Source: Buttiauxella agrestis ATCC 33320
GTDB taxonomy: Bacteria; Pseudomonadota; Gammaproteobacteria; Enterobacterales; Enterobacteriaceae
NCBI GenBank assembly: GCA_024169445.1
Contig: JALKFA010000001.1
Coordinates: 868,001 to 932,000 of the forward strand
Direction: 5' to 3'
Length of the DNA: 64,000 nucleotides
Within the stretch, counting starts at the first letter, position 1; each line of letters starts with the position of its first letter. Positions 8,570-17,787 of the stretch are shown in pieces. The notes under the pieces are model-generated. The model saw only the letters and a list, made by a program, of their open reading frames with translations. It searched no databases and was not told the DNA's origin. The position numbers and the translations under genes are program-made.

Positions 8570-10072
8570 ATGGAATTTCTGTTTACCGGCCTGGATCTAC
8601 ATACCGGGCTCTTGTTATTACTTGCCCTGGCATTTGTTCTCTTCTACGAAGCGATCAATGGCTTCCATGACACTGCGAATGCAGTGGCAACTGTTATCTA
8701 TACGCGTGCAATGCGATCGCAACTGGCGGTGGCAATGGCTGCGTTATTTAACTTCCTCGGCGTTCTGCTCGGCGGATTGAGCGTGGCGTATGCGATTGTG
8801 CATATGTTGCCAACCGATCTGCTGTTGAACGTAGGGTCCGCTCATGGCCTCGCCATGGTGTTCTCTATGTTGTTGGCCGCTATCATCTGGAACCTCGGCA
8901 CCTGGTATTTTGGTCTGCCGGCATCCAGCTCCCATACGCTTATCGGTGCCATCATTGGTATTGGTTTGACGAACGCGTTGATGACCGGTACTTCGGTGGT
9001 TGATGCGCTGAATATTCCGAAAGTAATTGGAATTTTCATGTCGTTGATCCTGTCGCCAATCGTCGGTCTGGTGGTTGCGGGCGGGTTAATCTTTTTGCTA
9101 CGTCGCTACTGGAGCGGCACCAAGAAGCGCCGCCGTATTCACCTGACACCTGCTGAACGTGAAAAACAAGACGGCAAGAAAAAACCACCATTCTGGACCC
9201 GTATCGCCCTGATTATCTCCGCTATTGGCGTGAGCTTCTCTCATGGTGCTAACGATGGTCAGAAAGGCATTGGTTTGATAATGCTGGTGCTGATTGGTGT
9301 GGCGCCTGCGGGCTTTGTGGTGAATATGAATGCTTCCGGTTACGACATCGCTCGTACTCGTGATGCCATCACCCACCTGGAGCAATACTACGCGCTGCAC
9401 AGCGATGCGATTAAGCACGTGATTGATCTCAACCCTGCCATCCCAACGCCTGAAGAAGTGAAAGGCCAGGATAAACCGGCTGAGTTCCATTGCGATGCCA
9501 GCCGCGCCATGATTGCAGTACAGCGTGCCAAAGAGTTGCTGGGCAATATCGACAGCTACGATAAGCTGAATATTGAACAGCGCAGCCAGATGCGCCGTCT
9601 GTTGCTTTGTATCTCTGACACTTCAGAAAAAGTCGCTAAGCTGCCGGAAACCAAACCGGACGATAAGCGCTTCCTGAAAAAGCTGAAAACTGACTTGCTG
9701 TATACCATCGAGTACGCACCAATCTGGATTATCATGGCGGTCGCTCTGGCGCTCGGCATCGGTACCATGATCGGCTGGCGTCGTGTGGCAACAACTATCG
9801 GTGAGAAGATTGGTAAGAAAGGCATGACCTATGCGCAGGGTATGTCCGCGCAGGTGACCGCCGCCGTCTCCATCGGTATTGCGAGCTACACCGGTATGCC
9901 GGTTTCTACCACTCACGTGCTTTCTTCTTCCGTAGCGGGGACGATGGTCGTTGATGGCGGTGGTTTGCAGCGTAAAACGGTAACCAACATCCTGATGGCC
10001 TGGGTGTTCACTTTGCCGGTGTCGATTGTACTTTCCGGTACTCTTTACTGGATTTCACTGCACTTCATTTAA
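8570..10072 (+). CDS. pitA: Low-affinity phosphate/metal-phosphate transporter PitA
   Basis: A 500-residue inner-membrane symporter importing inorganic phosphate as a neutral metal-phosphate complex with protons. The two PHO4 repeats show their signatures: [15 protein letters not shown] near the N-terminus and [14 protein letters not shown] in the middle. They are separated by a cytoplasmic loop of about 130 residues (about 275-405) that is the least conserved part relative to E. coli. The start fixed here ([13 protein letters not shown]) aligns with E. coli PitA; upstream in-frame starts would add 22 unconserved residues. It is divergent from yhiN and followed by a clear terminator. Confidence 0.95.
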   Translation: MEFLFTGLDLHTGLLLLLALAFVLFYEAINGFHDTANAVATVIYTRAMRSQLAVAMAALFNFLGVLLGGLSVAYAIVHMLPTDLLLNVGSAHGLAMVFSMLLAAIIWNLGTWYFGLPASSSHTLIGAIIGIGLTNALMTGTSVVDALNIPKVIGIFMSLILSPIVGLVVAGGLIFLLRRYWSGTKKRRRIHLTPAEREKQDGKKKPPFWTRIALIISAIGVSFSHGANDGQKGIGLIMLVLIGVAPAGFVVNMNASGYDIARTRDAITHLEQYYALHSDAIKHVIDLNPAIPTPEEVKGQDKPAEFHCDASRAMIAVQRAKELLGNIDSYDKLNIEQRSQMRRLLLCISDTSEKVAKLPETKPDDKRFLKKLKTDLLYTIEYAPIWIIMAVALALGIGTMIGWRRVATTIGEKIGKKGMTYAQGMSAQVTAAVSIGIASYTGMPVSTTHVLSSSVAGTMVVDGGGLQRKTVTNILMAWVFTLPVSIVLSGTLYWISLHFI

Positions 10073-10097
10073 CCGTGAAGCAGTGAGATAGAAACAA

Positions 10098-10132
10098 CAA
10101 AAAGCGGGTCAGAATACTGGCCCGCTTTTTTA
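10098..10132 (+). terminator. pitA terminator
   Basis: AAAAGCGGG-T-CA pairs with TG-G-CCCGCTTTT around a short loop and is followed by T residues, 26 bp after the pitA stop. It also lies 18 bp beyond the 3' end of convergent uspB and, with flanking A and T runs, may terminate both genes. Confidence 0.85.
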
Positions 10133-10150
10133 TGCGCTATTTTCAAACCC

Positions 10151-10486
10151 CTAATGCCAAATCATCAAACCGATCAGGCTAATCATCACAAGCCCACACA
10201 ACGCGCTGGTCAAAATAAACTGGCGGCGCAGGCGTTCACAGCGGCGGATAAACTCGTCGTCGTGATGATCGAGATAACGCTGGGCGTAGATATAACTCAC
10301 TAAGCGAATCTGTTTGCTAGGCTGCCCGTGAGAGGTAAAAAAACCGCCTCCATCGACATATTGATACAACAGCGGATCGCATCCGCGCAGTACCACCAGC
10401 AATGCGCGCAAAGATGAGTAATAACGCGCCATATTCACCACACAAACTACACAAAGCGCCCAAAAAAGCGCGACGGTGCTGATCAT
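10151..10486 (-). CDS. uspB: Universal stress protein B
   Basis: A 111-residue protein nearly identical in length and sequence to E. coli UspB, an inner-membrane protein with two predicted transmembrane helices (about 2-22 and 90-110) induced in stationary phase and needed for ethanol resistance. The Met of [15 protein letters not shown] is the conserved start; 18 further residues upstream are in frame but unconserved. The conserved block [16 protein letters not shown] is intact. It is divergent from uspA across 365 bp. In E. coli the gene depends on sigma S; the promoter cannot be confirmed here. Confidence 0.95.
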   Translation of the reverse strand: MISTVALFWALCVVCVVNMARYYSSLRALLVVLRGCDPLLYQYVDGGGFFTSHGQPSKQIRLVSYIYAQRYLDHHDDEFIRRCERLRRQFILTSALCGLVMISLIGLMIWH

Positions 10487-10851
10487 CATAATTCCCCTCC
10501 CGGTGAAGCCCCAGTACATCACTCCAGGGCAACCTCTCACCCCGAAAACCAGAAAGACCGTTCAGCGAGCCCAAAAAACCGATCCAGTTCACATTACTAT
10601 TTCGGAACGGCTTATTTAATAGTGTAGGAGATCCGTTAATTTTTTTGCCACATCGTTAACCTTTATCAAAGCGATAAAGGCCATATAAAGCTTAAATGTA
10701 TACGGCGATGACACATTTACGATATCTATCGTTCGCTATAGGGTAGAAATATCATCTACAATTTAGGTCTTTACACGCGGGTAACGTTATTTAGCGGCAT
10801 CGTGTTACCCGGCCAGGCTGGTCATCGACAACTTATGGAAGGAGTAAAATT
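10487..10851. promoter_or_regulatory. uspB-uspA divergent control region
   Basis: A 365-bp spacer between the divergent stress genes with no coding potential. It contains AT-rich tracts and several imperfect GATAAAG / CTTTATC elements (about 10655-10690), including CTTTATCAAAGCGATAAAG, an inverted repeat. AAGGAG lies upstream of the uspA start. Specific regulator sites could not be assigned. Confidence 0.5.
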
Positions 10852-11289
10852 ATGGCTTACAAACACATTCTGATCGCGGTAGACCTCTCCCCGGAGAGCA
10901 AAGTACTGGTGGAAAAAGCAGTTTCTATGGCTCGTCCATACAACGCTAAGGTTTCCCTGATTCATGTCGATGTAAATTACTCCGATCTCTATACCGGATT
11001 GATCGATGTAAATCTGGGTGATATGCAGAAACGCATTTCTGAAGAAACTCACCATGCACTGAGCGAGCTGTCTACCGGTGCGGGTTACCCAATCACTGAA
11101 ACCCTGAGCGGCAGCGGCGATCTTGGCCAGGTTCTGGTGGATGCGATTAAGAAATACGATATGGATTTAGTGGTCTGTGGTCACCACCAGGATTTCTGGA
11201 GCAAACTGATGTCTTCCGCTCGTCAGCTGATCAACACCGTTCACGTTGATATGTTGATTGTTCCATTGCGTGACGAAGACGAAGATTAA
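10852..11289 (+). CDS. uspA: Universal stress protein A
   Basis: A 145-residue cytoplasmic universal stress protein. The opening [15 protein letters not shown] with its conserved Asp begins the Rossmann-like alpha/beta fold. UspA of the E. coli type lacks the G-2x-G-9x-G(S/T) ATP-binding signature, consistent with the [20 protein letters not shown] segment here. It is one residue longer than the E. coli protein because of the acidic tail EDED. It is induced on growth arrest in relatives. It is preceded by AAGGAG and followed directly by a palindromic intergenic repeat. Confidence 0.95.
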   Translation: MAYKHILIAVDLSPESKVLVEKAVSMARPYNAKVSLIHVDVNYSDLYTGLIDVNLGDMQKRISEETHHALSELSTGAGYPITETLSGSGDLGQVLVDAIKKYDMDLVVCGHHQDFWSKLMSSARQLINTVHVDMLIVPLRDEDED

Positions 11290-11305
11290 GCTTAAAATTT
11301 TTTAG

Positions 11306-11417
11306 CCCTCACCCTAACCCTCTCCCCCAGGAGAGGGAATAGTATGGTTCCCCCTCCTGGGGGAGAGGGAATAGTATGGTTTCCCCCTCGCCCTCAGGGA
11401 GAGGGGCGGGGTGAGGG
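11306..11417. repeat. CCCTCACCC-type palindromic repeat (copy 1)
   Basis: An extragenic palindrome between convergent uspA and rsmJ. It opens CCCTCACCCTAACCCTCTCC and closes with GAGAGGGGCGGGGTGAGGG, its near reverse complement. Between them lies a second inverted arm pair with a GGGAATAGTATGGTT direct duplication. Related copies occur at 38423 and 57611, and remnants flank both dimeric structured repeats near 27.3 and 32.1 kb. Confidence 0.8.
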
Positions 11418-11421
11418 TTGT

Positions 11422-12174
11422 TTAAACAGCCGTACCCGAATAAATATCAAAGCGATGGCCTTTGGTGACCACCGCGTTATGCGTTTCCACACCCGCCAGC
11501 GGCGGCGCGTAATCCGGGCGTTTCACGACCACGCGTTTTGTTGCAAGCCTCCTTGCAGGTTCCAGCAAACCATCAGCATCTTCGTCCGGCCCCACCAACG
11601 ACTGGAACACGCGCATCTCTTTCTTCACCAGCGCACTTTTCTGCTTATGCGGGAACATCGGGTCGAGATAGACCACTTCCGGGCGCGGAGTAATATCACT
11701 TAATGCCGTCAGGCTTGAGGCGTGAATCAGCTGCAAACGTTCCTGCAACCAGCCGCCGATTTCGGCATCCTGGTAACCACGGCGCAAACCATCATCCAGC
11801 AACGCGGCAACCACCGGATTGCGCTCCAGCATCCGCACGTGGCAGCCAACGGACGCCAGCACAAACGCATCACGCCCCAACCCCGCCGTAGCATCCACCA
11901 CATTGGGCAGATAACCGCTCTTAATTCCCACCGCTTTCGCTACCGCTTCGCCGCGCCCACCGCCAAACTTACGACGATGTGCCATCGCTCCCGAGACAAA
12001 ATCGACAAAAATACCGCCGAGTTTTGGCTCATCGCGTTTACGCAGCTCAAGGTGTTCAGCCGTTAAGACCAACGCCATCAGGGACTCTTCATCGTGCTCA
12101 AGCCCCCAGCGTTCACTCAAAATAGATAAGGCGCCGGAGTCGGCGCCTGTTTCAGTTATCAGGCAGATTTTCAC
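11422..12174 (-). CDS. rsmJ: 16S rRNA m2G1516 methyltransferase RsmJ
   Basis: A 250-residue SAM-dependent methyltransferase that modifies G1516 of 16S rRNA, the same length as E. coli RsmJ (YhiQ). The SAM-binding motif I is [13 protein letters not shown], the family block [13 protein letters not shown] is intact, and the catalytic-region motif [20 protein letters not shown] is complete. The gene starts 8 bp after the prlC stop, so both are read from one transcript, as in E. coli. No anomaly is seen. Confidence 0.95.
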   Translation of the reverse strand: MKICLITETGADSGALSILSERWGLEHDEESLMALVLTAEHLELRKRDEPKLGGIFVDFVSGAMAHRRKFGGGRGEAVAKAVGIKSGYLPNVVDATAGLGRDAFVLASVGCHVRMLERNPVVAALLDDGLRRGYQDAEIGGWLQERLQLIHASSLTALSDITPRPEVVYLDPMFPHKQKSALVKKEMRVFQSLVGPDEDADGLLEPARRLATKRVVVKRPDYAPPLAGVETHNAVVTKGHRFDIYSGTAV

Positions 12175-12182
12175 AGAATAAA

Positions 12183-14225
12183 TCAGCCCTTGATGCCGTA
12201 ATGAGCCAGCATCGCATCCAGCTGCGGTTCGCGGCCACGGAAGCGTTTGAACAGCTCCATTGGTTCCTCAGAACCGCCACGGGTCAGGATGTTATCGAGG
12301 AACGACTGCCCAGTTTCGCGGTTGAAAATACCTTCGTCTTCAAAGCGTGAGAACGCATCCGCCGCCAGCACATCGGCCCACAGATAGCTGTAGTAACCCG
12401 CCGCATAACCGCCAGCAAAGATATGGCTGAACGCATGTGGGAAACGACCCCACTTCGGTGACGGCACAACCGCAACCAGCTTCTTGATTTCGTACAGCGT
12501 TTCCAGCACTTTCGCGCCCTGCTCTGGGTTAAATTCCGCATGCAGACGGAAATCGAACAAGCCGAACTCAAGCTGACGCAGAATAAACAGCGCGGCCTGG
12601 TAGTTCTTCGCTGCCAGCATTTTATCCAGCAGCTCTTTTGGCAGTGGCTCGCCGGTTTCGTAATGGCCGGAAATAAACGCCAGCGCTTCCGGCTCCCAGC
12701 ACCAGTTTTCCATAAACTGGCTCGGCAACTCGACCGCATCCCACGGCACACCGTTAATGCCAGAAACGCCCGCGGTTTCGACTTTAGTCAGCATATGGTG
12801 CAGACCGTGGCCGAACTCATGGAACAATGTGATCACTTCATCGTGAGTGAACAGCGCCGGTTTGCCATTGACCGGGCGATTAAAGTTACAGGTCAGGTAA
12901 GCGACAGGTTTTTGCAGCGAGCCATCAGCTTTGCGCATCTGGCCGACGCAATCATCCATCCACGCCCCGCCGCGCTTGTTTTCACGGGCATACAAGTCGA
13001 GGTAGAAGCTACCGCGCAACTCATTTTTCTCGTCGTACAGCTCAAAGAAACGCACATCGGAATGCCAGACGTCGATATCTTTGCGCTCTTTGGCGGTGAT
13101 GCCGTAAATGCGTTTCACCACTTCAAACAGGCCGTTTACCGCGCGGTCTTCCGGGAAGTACGGGCGCAGTTGCTCGTCGCTGATGCTATACAAATGCTGT
13201 TTCTGTTTTTCGCTGTAATAGGTGATGTCCCACGGTTCCAGCTCGGTGACGTTAAATTCTTTTTGGGTGAACGCACGCAGTTGCGCCAGTTCCGCTTCGC
13301 CCTGTGGACGCGCACGTTTCGCGAGATCGGTTAAGAACTCCAGCACCTGCTGCGGGTTTTCAGCCATTTTGGTGGCGAGGGATTTTTCAGCGTAGTTACC
13401 AAAACCCAGCAGTTCCGCCAGTTCGTGGCGCAGCGCCAGAATCTCTTCCATTACCGGCGTGTTGTCCCACTTACCGGCATTCGGGCCTTGATCGGAGGCG
13501 CGAGTCGCATAGGCGCGGTACATTTCTTCACGCAGTTCGCGGTTGTCGCAGTAAGTCAGCACCGGCAAATAGCTTGGGATATCCAGCGTCAGCAACCAGC
13601 CGTCTTGTTCTTTGGCTTCGGCCTGCGCACGAGCAGCCGCCATGGCGCTCTCCGGCATACCAGAAAGCTCGGCATCATCGGTAATCAGCCTGGTCCAGCC
13701 CTGAGTCGCATCCAGCACGTTGTTGCTGTAGGTCGAACCCAGTTCAGACAAGCGCGCCGCGATTTCGCCATAACGCTTCTGTTTTTCTTCTGGCAAACCA
13801 ATGCCAGACAGCTCGAAGTCACGCAGTGCGTTATCCACGGCCTTCTTCTCTGCAACGCTAAGATCCGCGTAATACGCGCCATCACGCAGGTTGCGGTATG
13901 CCTGATAAAGTCCTTCGTGTTGACCCACCCAGGTGCTGTATTCGGACAGCAACGGCAGCGTCTGCTCGTAGGCTTCACGCAGTTCTGGACTGTTTTGTAC
14001 TGAATTCAAATGGCTGACCGGCGAGAAAATACGCCCCAGACGGTCGTCCACTTCAGCCAGCGGCTGGCAAAGATTATCCCAGTTATAAGGTGCGCCCTGC
14101 GCCACCACACTTTCGACTTTCGCACGGCAATCATCCAGCGCTTGCTGCACGGCAGGGACAATATGTTCAGGTTTCAAAGCGGAAAACGGCGGCAGGTCGA
14201 AAGGCGTCAACAATGGATTGGTCAT
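12183..14225 (-). CDS. prlC: Oligopeptidase A
   Basis: A 680-residue M3 zinc metallopeptidase of the cytoplasm that degrades short peptides, including cleaved signal peptides. The zinc motif HEFGH sits in [14 protein letters not shown], with the downstream Glu of the family in [14 protein letters not shown]. The start [14 protein letters not shown] aligns with E. coli PrlC (OpdA); the open frame extends 78 codons further, into the divergent rlmJ promoter region, without conservation. It is the first gene of the prlC-rsmJ operon and divergent from rlmJ. Confidence 0.95.
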   Translation of the reverse strand: MTNPLLTPFDLPPFSALKPEHIVPAVQQALDDCRAKVESVVAQGAPYNWDNLCQPLAEVDDRLGRIFSPVSHLNSVQNSPELREAYEQTLPLLSEYSTWVGQHEGLYQAYRNLRDGAYYADLSVAEKKAVDNALRDFELSGIGLPEEKQKRYGEIAARLSELGSTYSNNVLDATQGWTRLITDDAELSGMPESAMAAARAQAEAKEQDGWLLTLDIPSYLPVLTYCDNRELREEMYRAYATRASDQGPNAGKWDNTPVMEEILALRHELAELLGFGNYAEKSLATKMAENPQQVLEFLTDLAKRARPQGEAELAQLRAFTQKEFNVTELEPWDITYYSEKQKQHLYSISDEQLRPYFPEDRAVNGLFEVVKRIYGITAKERKDIDVWHSDVRFFELYDEKNELRGSFYLDLYARENKRGGAWMDDCVGQMRKADGSLQKPVAYLTCNFNRPVNGKPALFTHDEVITLFHEFGHGLHHMLTKVETAGVSGINGVPWDAVELPSQFMENWCWEPEALAFISGHYETGEPLPKELLDKMLAAKNYQAALFILRQLEFGLFDFRLHAEFNPEQGAKVLETLYEIKKLVAVVPSPKWGRFPHAFSHIFAGGYAAGYYSYLWADVLAADAFSRFEDEGIFNRETGQSFLDNILTRGGSEEPMELFKRFRGREPQLDAMLAHYGIKG

Positions 14226-14393
14226 AAGCGCGGTTCCTGATGTCTGATAAGTGAAGCGCGCCAGGCGCGCTAAAAAGCAATACCTTTTAACATGAGGCTT
14301 AGTGTAGTTAATTTCAATGCCAGGCGGTGAGCATAAGGCTGTATACTGTGCAGAATAGTTGTTCTTCTTTTGTCTTTGGAAACCCTTCAAGCC

Positions 14394-15236
14394 ATGCTCA
14401 GTTATCGCCACAGCTTTCACGCCGGCAACCACGCCGACGTACTGAAACACACCGTTCAAAGTCTGATTATTGAATCCTTAAAAGAGAAGGATAAGCCTTT
14501 TCTGTATCTGGATACTCACGCAGGCGCTGGCCGATACAAACTGAGCAGCGAGCACGCCGAGCGTACCGGTGAGTACCTGGAAGGTATCGGCCGCATCTGG
14601 CAACACGATGATTTGCCAGCTGAACTTGAAGCATACATCGGTGCGGTTAAAGCTTATAACCACAGCGGCCAACTGCGTTACTACCCAGGCTCCCCGCTGA
14701 TTGCGCGCCAGCTTTTGCGCGAGCAAGACAGCCTGCAACTGACCGAACTGCACCCATCAGATTTCCCGCTGCTGCGTTCTGAATTCCAGAAAGACAACCG
14801 CGCTCGCGTTGAACGTGCGGACGGTTACACTCAGTTGAAGTCAAAACTGCCGCCAGTTTCACGCCGTGGTCTGATTCTTATCGACCCGCCGTACGAGATT
14901 AAAACCGACTACCAGGCCGTTGTGACAGGCATTAACGAAGGCTATAAGCGTTTTGCTACAGGAACTTATGCGCTGTGGTATCCGGTGGTTATGCGCCAGC
15001 AAATCAAACGTATGCTGCGCGAACTGCAAGAAACCGGTATTCGCCGTATTCTGCAAATCGAGCTGGCCGTTCTGCCTGACAGCGACCGCCGCGGCATGAC
15101 AGCTTCAGGCATGATTGTTATCAACCCACCGTGGAAACTCGAGCAGCAAATGGCTAATGTACTGCCGTGGCTGCATAAAACCCTGGTTCCGGCTGGCACC
15201 GGGTCTACCACTCTGAGCTGGGTTGTGCCTGAGTAA
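14394..15236 (+). CDS. rlmJ: 23S rRNA m6A2030 methyltransferase RlmJ
   Basis: A 280-residue methyltransferase, equal in length to E. coli RlmJ (YhiR), which methylates A2030 of 23S rRNA. The start MLSYRHSFHAGNHADVLKH is the conserved N-terminus, containing the substrate-binding HSFHAGNHADV block. The N6-adenine methylation motif DPPY is present in LILIDPPYEIKTDY, and motif I is in LDTHAGAGRY. An upstream in-frame ATG would add eight unconserved residues. gor follows after about 90 bp in the same direction. Confidence 0.95.
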   Translation: MLSYRHSFHAGNHADVLKHTVQSLIIESLKEKDKPFLYLDTHAGAGRYKLSSEHAERTGEYLEGIGRIWQHDDLPAELEAYIGAVKAYNHSGQLRYYPGSPLIARQLLREQDSLQLTELHPSDFPLLRSEFQKDNRARVERADGYTQLKSKLPPVSRRGLILIDPPYEIKTDYQAVVTGINEGYKRFATGTYALWYPVVMRQQIKRMLRELQETGIRRILQIELAVLPDSDRRGMTASGMIVINPPWKLEQQMANVLPWLHKTLVPAGTGSTTLSWVVPE

Positions 15237-15328
15237 ACCGGCTATTACAGCTATCGGTGGAACCTTCGCTCTAAAATTTCTCGGCGCGCTACAATCGCGC
15301 ATATTTTTCGACTCAAAAGGGAAACATC

Positions 15329-16681
15329 ATGACCAAACATTATGACTACCTCGCCATTGGCGGCGGCAGCGGCGGTATTGCCTCCATTAACCGTGCGGCA
15401 ATGTATGGAAAGAAATGCGCACTGATTGAGGCGAAAGAGCTGGGCGGCACCTGCGTCAACGTGGGTTGCGTGCCGAAAAAAGTCATGTGGCATGCGGCGC
15501 AAATCGCCGAAGCTATCCACAACTACGGTCCGGATTATGGTTTTGACACCACGGTGAATAAGTTCGACTGGGACAAACTGATCGCCAGCCGTACCGCGTA
15601 TATCGACCGCATCCACACCTCTTACGACAACGTGCTGGGTAAAAACAACGTTGACGTGATTCGTGGCTTTGCCAAATTTGTCGACGCGCACACCGTGGAG
15701 GTCAACGGCGAAACCATTACCGCAGACCACATCCTGATTGCCACCGGTGGCCGTCCAAGCCGCCCGTCCATTCCAGGTGCAGAATTCGGTATTGATTCCG
15801 ATGGTTTCTTCGCACTACCCGCGCTGCCAAAACGCATTGCTGTAGTAGGCGCAGGCTACATCGCGGTTGAAATCGCTGGTGTGGTGAACGCGCTGGGTTC
15901 CGAAACACACCTGTTTGTGCGCCAACACGCGCCGCTGCGTACTTTTGATCCGCTGATTGTCGAAACGCTGCTGGAAGTGATTAACACCGAAGGCCCGACG
16001 CTGCACACCCAGGCGGTGACAAAAGCCATTGAGAAGAATGCCGATGGCAGCCTGACTCTGCATCTGGAAGATGGCCGTTCCGAAACGGTAGATTGCCTGA
16101 TTTGGGCGATTGGCCGCGAACCAGAAACGGACAACTTCAACCTGGCGGCGACCGGTGTGAAAACCAACGCCAAAGGTTATATCGAAGTCGATAAATTCCA
16201 GAACACCAGCGTGCCGGGCATTTATGCCGTGGGCGATAACACCGGTGCGGTGGAACTGACGCCAGTTGCCGTAGCGGCAGGCCGTCGTCTGTCTGAGCGT
16301 TTGTTTAACAACAAGCCGGATGAGCATCTGGATTACAGCAACGTGCCAACAGTAGTCTTCAGCCACCCGCCAATCGGCACGGTCGGCTTAACCGAACCAC
16401 AGGCACGTGAGCAATACGGCGACGACAACGTGAAAGTCTATAAATCGTCGTTCACCGCGATGTATACCGCTGTGACTTCGCACCGCCAGCCATGCCGCAT
16501 GAAGCTGGTTTGTGCAGGCCCGGACGAGAAAATCGTCGGTATTCACGGTATCGGCTACGGTATGGATGAAATGCTGCAAGGCTTCGCGGTGGCACTGAAA
16601 ATGGGTGCGACTAAGAAAGATTTCGATAACACCGTGGCAATTCACCCGACTGGTTCGGAAGAATTCGTGACTATGCGCTAA
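15329..16681 (+). CDS. gor: Glutathione reductase
   Basis: A 450-residue NADPH-dependent flavoenzyme that keeps glutathione reduced in the cytoplasm. Visible parts are the FAD Rossmann loop GGGSGG near residues 10-15, the redox-active disulfide [13 protein letters not shown], the NADPH loop GAGYIAVE, the second FAD contact YAVGDNTG and the dimer-interface catalytic His-Glu in [12 protein letters not shown] at the C-terminus. All are intact and the length equals that of E. coli Gor. An AAGGGAAAC ribosome site precedes the ATG. It is followed by a terminator and then accessory genes replacing the E. coli ars region. Confidence 0.97.
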   Translation: MTKHYDYLAIGGGSGGIASINRAAMYGKKCALIEAKELGGTCVNVGCVPKKVMWHAAQIAEAIHNYGPDYGFDTTVNKFDWDKLIASRTAYIDRIHTSYDNVLGKNNVDVIRGFAKFVDAHTVEVNGETITADHILIATGGRPSRPSIPGAEFGIDSDGFFALPALPKRIAVVGAGYIAVEIAGVVNALGSETHLFVRQHAPLRTFDPLIVETLLEVINTEGPTLHTQAVTKAIEKNADGSLTLHLEDGRSETVDCLIWAIGREPETDNFNLAATGVKTNAKGYIEVDKFQNTSVPGIYAVGDNTGAVELTPVAVAAGRRLSERLFNNKPDEHLDYSNVPTVVFSHPPIGTVGLTEPQAREQYGDDNVKVYKSSFTAMYTAVTSHRQPCRMKLVCAGPDEKIVGIHGIGYGMDEMLQGFAVALKMGATKKDFDNTVAIHPTGSEEFVTMR

Positions 16682-16689
16682 ATTACGCT

Positions 16690-16753
16690 TTCGTCTTGCT
16701 AAGACGAGAAATAAATCAACAGGCTGTGGATCTTAATATCCACGGCCTTTTTA
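16690..16753 (+). terminator. gor terminator
   Basis: Two hairpins follow the gor stop. The first is TCGTCTT-GCT-AAGACGA (16690-16706). The second, GGCTGTGGAT / ATCCACGGCC with one G-U pair (16723-16746), ends in a T5 run and is the likely rho-independent terminator. Confidence 0.8.
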
Positions 16754-16981
16754 ATGCCTGCATCAGCCCACCTCGCAAAAAACCAGCTCAAATAATCAAA
16801 ACGCTAACTCATTAATTCTTATTTGGAAATGCAATAAAACCCGTATAAGTGCAAAATAATATATATTTCAAACTATTTGGTTACATTTAGACATAACTGG
16901 CGAACTTATACTGCTTAGGTTTTTTTTTGCTTCAATTTTGATTTATTCGGATCGTATCACTTATATTCCAGGAATTATCTA
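16754..16981. other. Non-coding AT-rich spacer
   Basis: The AT-rich spacer between the gor terminator and the small secreted protein gene shows no open frame or structured repeat. It presumably carries the promoter for the two small genes that follow, near the T9 tract at about 16920. Confidence 0.4.
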
Positions 16982-17242
16982 ATGAACAAGACATATACCC
17001 TCATTGGTATACTGACCGGCATAGTGCTTGTGTCAACACTATCTATTAGTGCTGCACATGCAACAACCCAAGGCCAGCAACGCCGCGAAGCTCGGGATAC
17101 TCGTCAGGACACGCGTCAAGATGCACGGCAGGATAAACGTTCTTGTGTGGTCAGTAATGATAAAAGCAATCATGATTGTCGCCAGGATAAACGCCAAAGC
17201 AAACAAGATGGCCGCCAGGAAGCACGCGATATTAAATATTAA
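16982..17242 (+). CDS. Small secreted RQD-repeat protein
   Basis: An 86-residue protein with a signal peptide (cleavage likely after AHA near residue 27). The mature part is almost entirely Arg, Gln, Asp and Lys, built on a 4-residue beat: RQDT RQDA RQDK, then CRQDKRQSKQDGRQEAR. Two Cys (about residues 54 and 66) could form a disulfide. I do not know its function; the mixed-charge repeat suggests a disordered or extended periplasmic chain. A glycine-zipper gene follows about 80 bp on, and the two may be cotranscribed. AGGAATTATCTA before the ATG gives a ribosome site. Confidence 0.65.
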   Translation: MNKTYTLIGILTGIVLVSTLSISAAHATTQGQQRREARDTRQDTRQDARQDKRSCVVSNDKSNHDCRQDKRQSKQDGRQEARDIKY

Positions 17243-17322
17243 AACTGGCAATTTCCAAGGCTGAGCAGAATAAAATCGAAGCGCGAGTGAATGCGCATAT
17301 TTATGTCCAGGAGGACAAGTTA

Positions 17323-17655
17323 GTGAAAAAATATATTCCAGGTTTATTGATTTTATCTTTCGCTTTTTCAGGCAACGTATTGGCTCTTGATAAAACATCG
17401 GGTGGCGCACTCGCCGGTGCTGCAATTGGTGCCGCGACTGGTAAAAGCGTGAAAAGCACCGTGGGTGGCGCGGTGGTCGGCGGCGGTACAGGTGCTATGT
17501 TCAAGAGCGGAGACACCGGTAAAGCAGCTCGCAAAGGCGGCGCAATTGGTGCAGCTGTGGGTGGCGTTGCGGCGGCCGCAACCGGCAATAGCGTGTTGAA
17601 AGGCGCGGCAGTAGGTGCAGGCGGCGGTGCGCTGATCGGCGAAGCGTCTCACTGA
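17323..17655 (+). CDS. Glycine-zipper envelope protein
   Basis: A 110-residue protein starting at GTG behind a strong AGGAGG site, which decides the start over an upstream in-frame ATG. A signal peptide (GLLILSFAFSGNVLA) is followed by a mature part made of G-x-A/G-x-x-x-G patterns: GGALAGAAIGAATG, GGAVVGGGTGAM, GGAIGAAVGGVAAAATG. This is a glycine-zipper / 2TM-type domain, seen in small envelope proteins and SlyB-like proteins. It probably inserts in or spans a membrane. The exact role is unknown. A REP pair lies just downstream. Confidence 0.7.
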   Translation: MKKYIPGLLILSFAFSGNVLALDKTSGGALAGAAIGAATGKSVKSTVGGAVVGGGTGAMFKSGDTGKAARKGGAIGAAVGGVAAAATGNSVLKGAAVGAGGGALIGEASH

Positions 17656-17680
17656 TCCTGAAGCCTGAGATCGGGTGTTA

Positions 17681-17768
17681 AAGGGTGGATAATTGATAGC
17701 GTCATCCACCCTTTGTGCCCGTTGTTACAGATAAAATTGTCGGATGACGCTATCGCTTATCCGACCTA
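17681..17768. repeat. REP/BIME-like pair
   Basis: Two extragenic palindromes. The first is AAGGGTGGAT ... ATCCACCCTT (17681-17690 with 17704-17713), with GCGTCATCC inside. The second is CGGATGACGC TATCGCTTATCCGACCTAC (17741-17769). Both are of the classical enteric REP type and sit between convergent genes. Confidence 0.75.
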
Positions 17769-17787
17769 CAAAATCGGTCCGTTGTTT

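Noticed and set aside
12540-14003. Long plus-strand open frames opposite prlC (and similar ones opposite bcsC, bcsB, gor and dppA)
   Set aside because: These are antisense shadows of GC-rich, codon-biased genes whose products align end to end with known proteins.
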